A stretch of 64,000 nucleotides of DNA from Hyphomicrobium_A sp963726795 (GTDB lineage Bacteria > Pseudomonadota > Alphaproteobacteria > Rhizobiales > Hyphomicrobiaceae). Each line of letters starts with the position of its first letter. Positions within the stretch are counted from its first letter, which is position 1. The translations under genes were made by a program, and so were the position numbers. Below, piece by piece: positions 62,028 through 64,000 of this stretch. The stretch spans positions 372,001 through 436,000 of the forward strand of contig CAVSDD010000003.1 in NCBI GenBank assembly GCA_963726795.1, read 5' to 3'. Under the pieces are notes generated by a model that saw only the letters and a list, made by a program, of their open reading frames with translations, was not told the origin of the DNA and did no database searches.

Positions 62028-63053
62028 TCAGTGCAGGTAAGGCTGGGACGCCTCGGGATCCTTTTGAGTTCCTCGAACCTCGAGCGGAAACGTCACCGAC
62101 ACGCGCGTTCCGCCGTCGGCTGAGCTCACCTCGACCGTACCATTGAGCGAGCGGGCGAACCCATTCAACAGGCCCATGCCGAGACCGGTGCCGCGCACCT
62201 CCCCGCTCATACCCACGCCATTGTCGTGAACAGTGAGGTGCAATTCTTTGCCTAGCCGGACTAGCGTCACCTTGATCGTACCCGTGCCGTTGTCGGGGAA
62301 AGCGTATTTCAGTGCGTTGGTCACCAGCTCGTTGATCATCAAGCCGCACGGAATGGCCGCGCTCAACGGAAGCTCATGGCTCTCGGCGTCGTAGTCGATC
62401 TCAATCGTCGCGGGCGCGCAGGCTTTGAGGTCCTCGCAAACGTCGCGCACGAAAACGCGACTGTTCACCGCGTTGCCGCTATCGGCATTGGTGAGCCGGT
62501 TGGTGAGGCGGGCCACGACATGGACCAGCTCGCTCGCCTGCTCGAACGCAAACACGACCTTGGGATCGCTGGCCGCCCTCGCCCGCAAGCGGATGAGGGC
62601 ATCGAGCGAGGAGAAGTTGTTGGCGACGCGATGCGACAGCTCGCGCAGCCGCAGCAGCTTGCGCGCATCCTCGGTCGCTAGAGCGTTATTGGAATCCGAC
62701 TGCGCGATGATCGTGCGGCGAATCTGGTCGCCGAAGATGACCGCTGCGAGCGCGAGGCACGCGTAGATCTGGATTTGCAGCAGATCGATCGCGCGCAGCA
62801 GTTGAAAATGCCCCTGCGGCTCGAAGAAGAGTGCCGCGAGTACCGATGACAAGGCCACCGCCGTGCCTCCCGACAAACGGCCAAACATCAGCGCCATCAT
62901 GAATACGCACGCGAGAAAGATTGCGAACGGGTCGCCGAAGCTGCGCGACTCAATGGGGAGCTGAATGAGGAAGCACCCAAGCGTGCCAAGCGCGGCGCAC
63001 AACAGCTGGACGACGCGAGACCAACGCGACGTCATTCGGATCGCTGAGACCAT
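62028..63053 (-). CDS. HWE/HisKA_2-type sensor histidine kinase
   Basis: 341 aa. Three to four TM helices in the first 115 residues (a DUF4118-like module), then a HisKA_2 dimer-phosphotransfer helix with the acceptor His in ELSHRVANNFSSLDALIR and an ATPase domain with N-box INELVTNALKYAFP, DNGVGM and GTGLGMGLLNGFARSL. Kinases of this type serve in the general stress response or blue-light/chemical sensing of alphaproteobacteria, with EcfG/PhyR encoded elsewhere. No response regulator adjacent. Confidence 0.88.
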   Translation of the reverse strand: MVSAIRMTSRWSRVVQLLCAALGTLGCFLIQLPIESRSFGDPFAIFLACVFMMALMFGRLSGGTAVALSSVLAALFFEPQGHFQLLRAIDLLQIQIYACLALAAVIFGDQIRRTIIAQSDSNNALATEDARKLLRLRELSHRVANNFSSLDALIRLRARAASDPKVVFAFEQASELVHVVARLTNRLTNADSGNAVNSRVFVRDVCEDLKACAPATIEIDYDAESHELPLSAAIPCGLMINELVTNALKYAFPDNGTGTIKVTLVRLGKELHLTVHDNGVGMSGEVRGTGLGMGLLNGFARSLNGTVEVSSADGGTRVSVTFPLEVRGTQKDPEASQPYLH

Positions 63054-63157
63054 GACGCACCTCGAAATGGCTGAGGCGTCGAGGCCGCTCCCGGTTTGTG
63101 GTCTTTTGGCGCTTTCAGACTGCGGCGCGGACGCGCTGTGTCATTCTTTCGCGCCGG

Positions 63158-64000
63158 CTATTGCCCAAAACGCCCCTTCCCGTCGTGCCCGGAAAGGTAG
63201 GCCTCGCTGCGCATCTCCATCAGCCGCGAGCCCGTGCGCGCGAAGATTGCAGCATCCGGTCCCTCGCCGTAGAGCTGCGCCGGCTCGGCTTCGGCTGAGG
63301 CTATGAGGCACGTACCGTTGTCATAGAGCGTGTCGATCAGATTGACGAAACGACGCGCCGCGCTTCGCCGCTCACGGGTGAACACCGGAATGCCGTCAAT
63401 CAGCAGCGTATGATAGGCATGCGCGATGCGCAGATAGTCGAGCGCGCCGAGCGGGGCGTCACAAAGATCTGCAAATGCGAAGCGCGCGACGCCCATAGAT
63501 GCCACGGGAACGCGCACCGTGCGCCCCTTCACCTCGAGCGTCTCCGCACGCGCCGGATGGCGGCCCGTCAGCCGGTCCCAATGCCGATCGAGTTCGGCCT
63601 TTGCGCGTTGATCGCACGGCGCGAAATACAGTGGCAGGCCCGCAAGTTTGTCGAGCCGGTAGTCCTTGGCCGCCTTCAGCTCGACCACCTCCATGTGCCG
63701 TTCGAGCAGCGCAATGAAGGGAAGAAACAGCTGGCGATTGAGCCCATCTTTGTAGAGCGTACGCGGGGCAGCATTCGAGGTCGCCACCACTACGACGCCG
63801 CGTGCAAATAGTCCCTCAAACAAGCGGCCGAGGATCATGGCATCTGCGATGTCGGTCACCTGCATCTCGTCGAAACATAGCAGGGCCGCCTCCCTCGCAA
63901 TCTCTGCCGCCACGGTCGGAATGGGATCGCCATCGACGGTTTGGCGCGCCTTGGCGATCCGGTCGTGCACGTCGGCCATGAACTCATGAAAGTGGCAGCG
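63158..64000 (-). CDS. zapE: Cell-division ATPase ZapE/AFG1-like, partial
   Basis: C-terminal part of an AFG1-family ATPase; the gene enters from the right edge (seven codons before Met at 63979 read RCHFHEF, which fits the conserved HFHxFM of the family). Walker B is in LLCFDEMQVTDIADAM (near residue 40 of the visible part). Also AKDYRLDKLAG and the C-terminal FADLCDAPLGALDYL and RRSAARRFVNLIDTLYD. Walker A is outside the window. Zap E acts on Z-ring stability; in Hyphomicrobiales it is usually just upstream of mdh, as here. Confidence 0.92.
   Translation of the reverse strand, partial: RCHFHEFMADVHDRIAKARQTVDGDPIPTVAAEIAREAALLCFDEMQVTDIADAMILGRLFEGLFARGVVVVATSNAAPRTLYKDGLNRQLFLPFIALLERHMEVVELKAAKDYRLDKLAGLPLYFAPCDQRAKAELDRHWDRLTGRHPARAETLEVKGRTVRVPVASMGVARFAFADLCDAPLGALDYLRIAHAYHTLLIDGIPVFTRERRSAARRFVNLIDTLYDNGTCLIASAEAEPAQLYGEGPDAAIFARTGSRLMEMRSEAYLSGHDGKGRFGQ

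Overview
The window is a GC-rich chromosomal segment of an alphaproteobacterium, most likely of the order Hyphomicrobiales (Rhizobiales). The evidence is the gene content and order: zapE, mdh-sucCD-sucAB-lpdA, priA next to a split F1 operon (atpHAGDC without the F0 genes), rpmH-rnpA-yidC-engB-argB, EnvC-CtpA-RppH, and etfBA with a 3-hydroxybutyryl-CoA dehydrogenase and a PduO-type adenosyltransferase. I see no phage, transposase, plasmid or CRISPR signature. Genus cannot be set from the sequence alone.

Layout. 1-3.2 kb: an unassigned left edge, a small hypothetical protein, a membrane diguanylate cyclase and a secreted RidA-like protein. 3.5-11.2 kb: an accessory redox block with a giant multicopper oxidase carrying VCBS/FG-GAP repeats, a molybdenum hydroxylase whose Fe-S and Mo domains are fused and whose FAD subunit is a separate gene, and a membrane-anchored double ABM-domain protein. 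11.4-16.5 kb: a secreted beta-helix protein, tRNA-Arg(ACG), a small membrane protein, a HAMP histidine kinase, and a lipoamide-dehydrogenase-like flavoprotein that has lost its redox cysteines. 16.7-24 kb: rpmH, rnpA, yidC, engB, an orphan Clp-N protein, argB and a pyrimidine-nucleotidase-like HAD. 24-27.7 kb: an ECF sigma/anti-sigma unit read as one ORF, its probable fasciclin target, and an ArsR-AHSA1-GST unit. 27.7-32.2 kb: minus-strand lipid-oxidation and cobalamin genes. 32.4-36.7 kb: envC, ctpA and two Nudix hydrolases. 36.7-42.1 kb: F1-ATPase genes. 42.1-50.2 kb: three small proteins, two near-identical stem-loop repeats, priA, cbpAM and slipin/NfeD. 50.3-64 kb: xerC, the TCA operon, a secreted matrixin, an HWE/HisKA_2 kinase and zapE running off the end.

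Main points of interest. (1) The sigma/anti-sigma unit and the downstream fasciclin gene both carry TGAAAC-N16-CGTA upstream, with identical spacing, which suggests a self-contained regulon. (2) Four genes (GST, twin-TM protein, xerC, sucD) each have one single-base indel that a homology-based reading repairs. Two of these, xerC and sucD, are normally indispensable, so base-level error in this assembly is more likely than decay. The same error class could have created the sigma/anti-sigma fusion. (3) The flavoprotein at 15-16.5 kb keeps the whole fold but has Arg and Gly where the CxxxxC disulfide should be. (4) A CxxC protein sits between atpD and atpC. (5) Two copies of a 60-70 nt stem-loop element flank a small gene at 42.8-43.3 kb.

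The minus-strand block mdh to lpdA encodes consecutive TCA-cycle steps (2-oxoglutarate dehydrogenase, succinyl-CoA synthetase, malate dehydrogenase) and shares direction with the ATP synthase block, while cell-envelope (yidC, envC, ctpA) and genome-maintenance (xerC, priA) genes fill the space between. Accessory novelty is concentrated at 3-16 kb and 24-27 kb.
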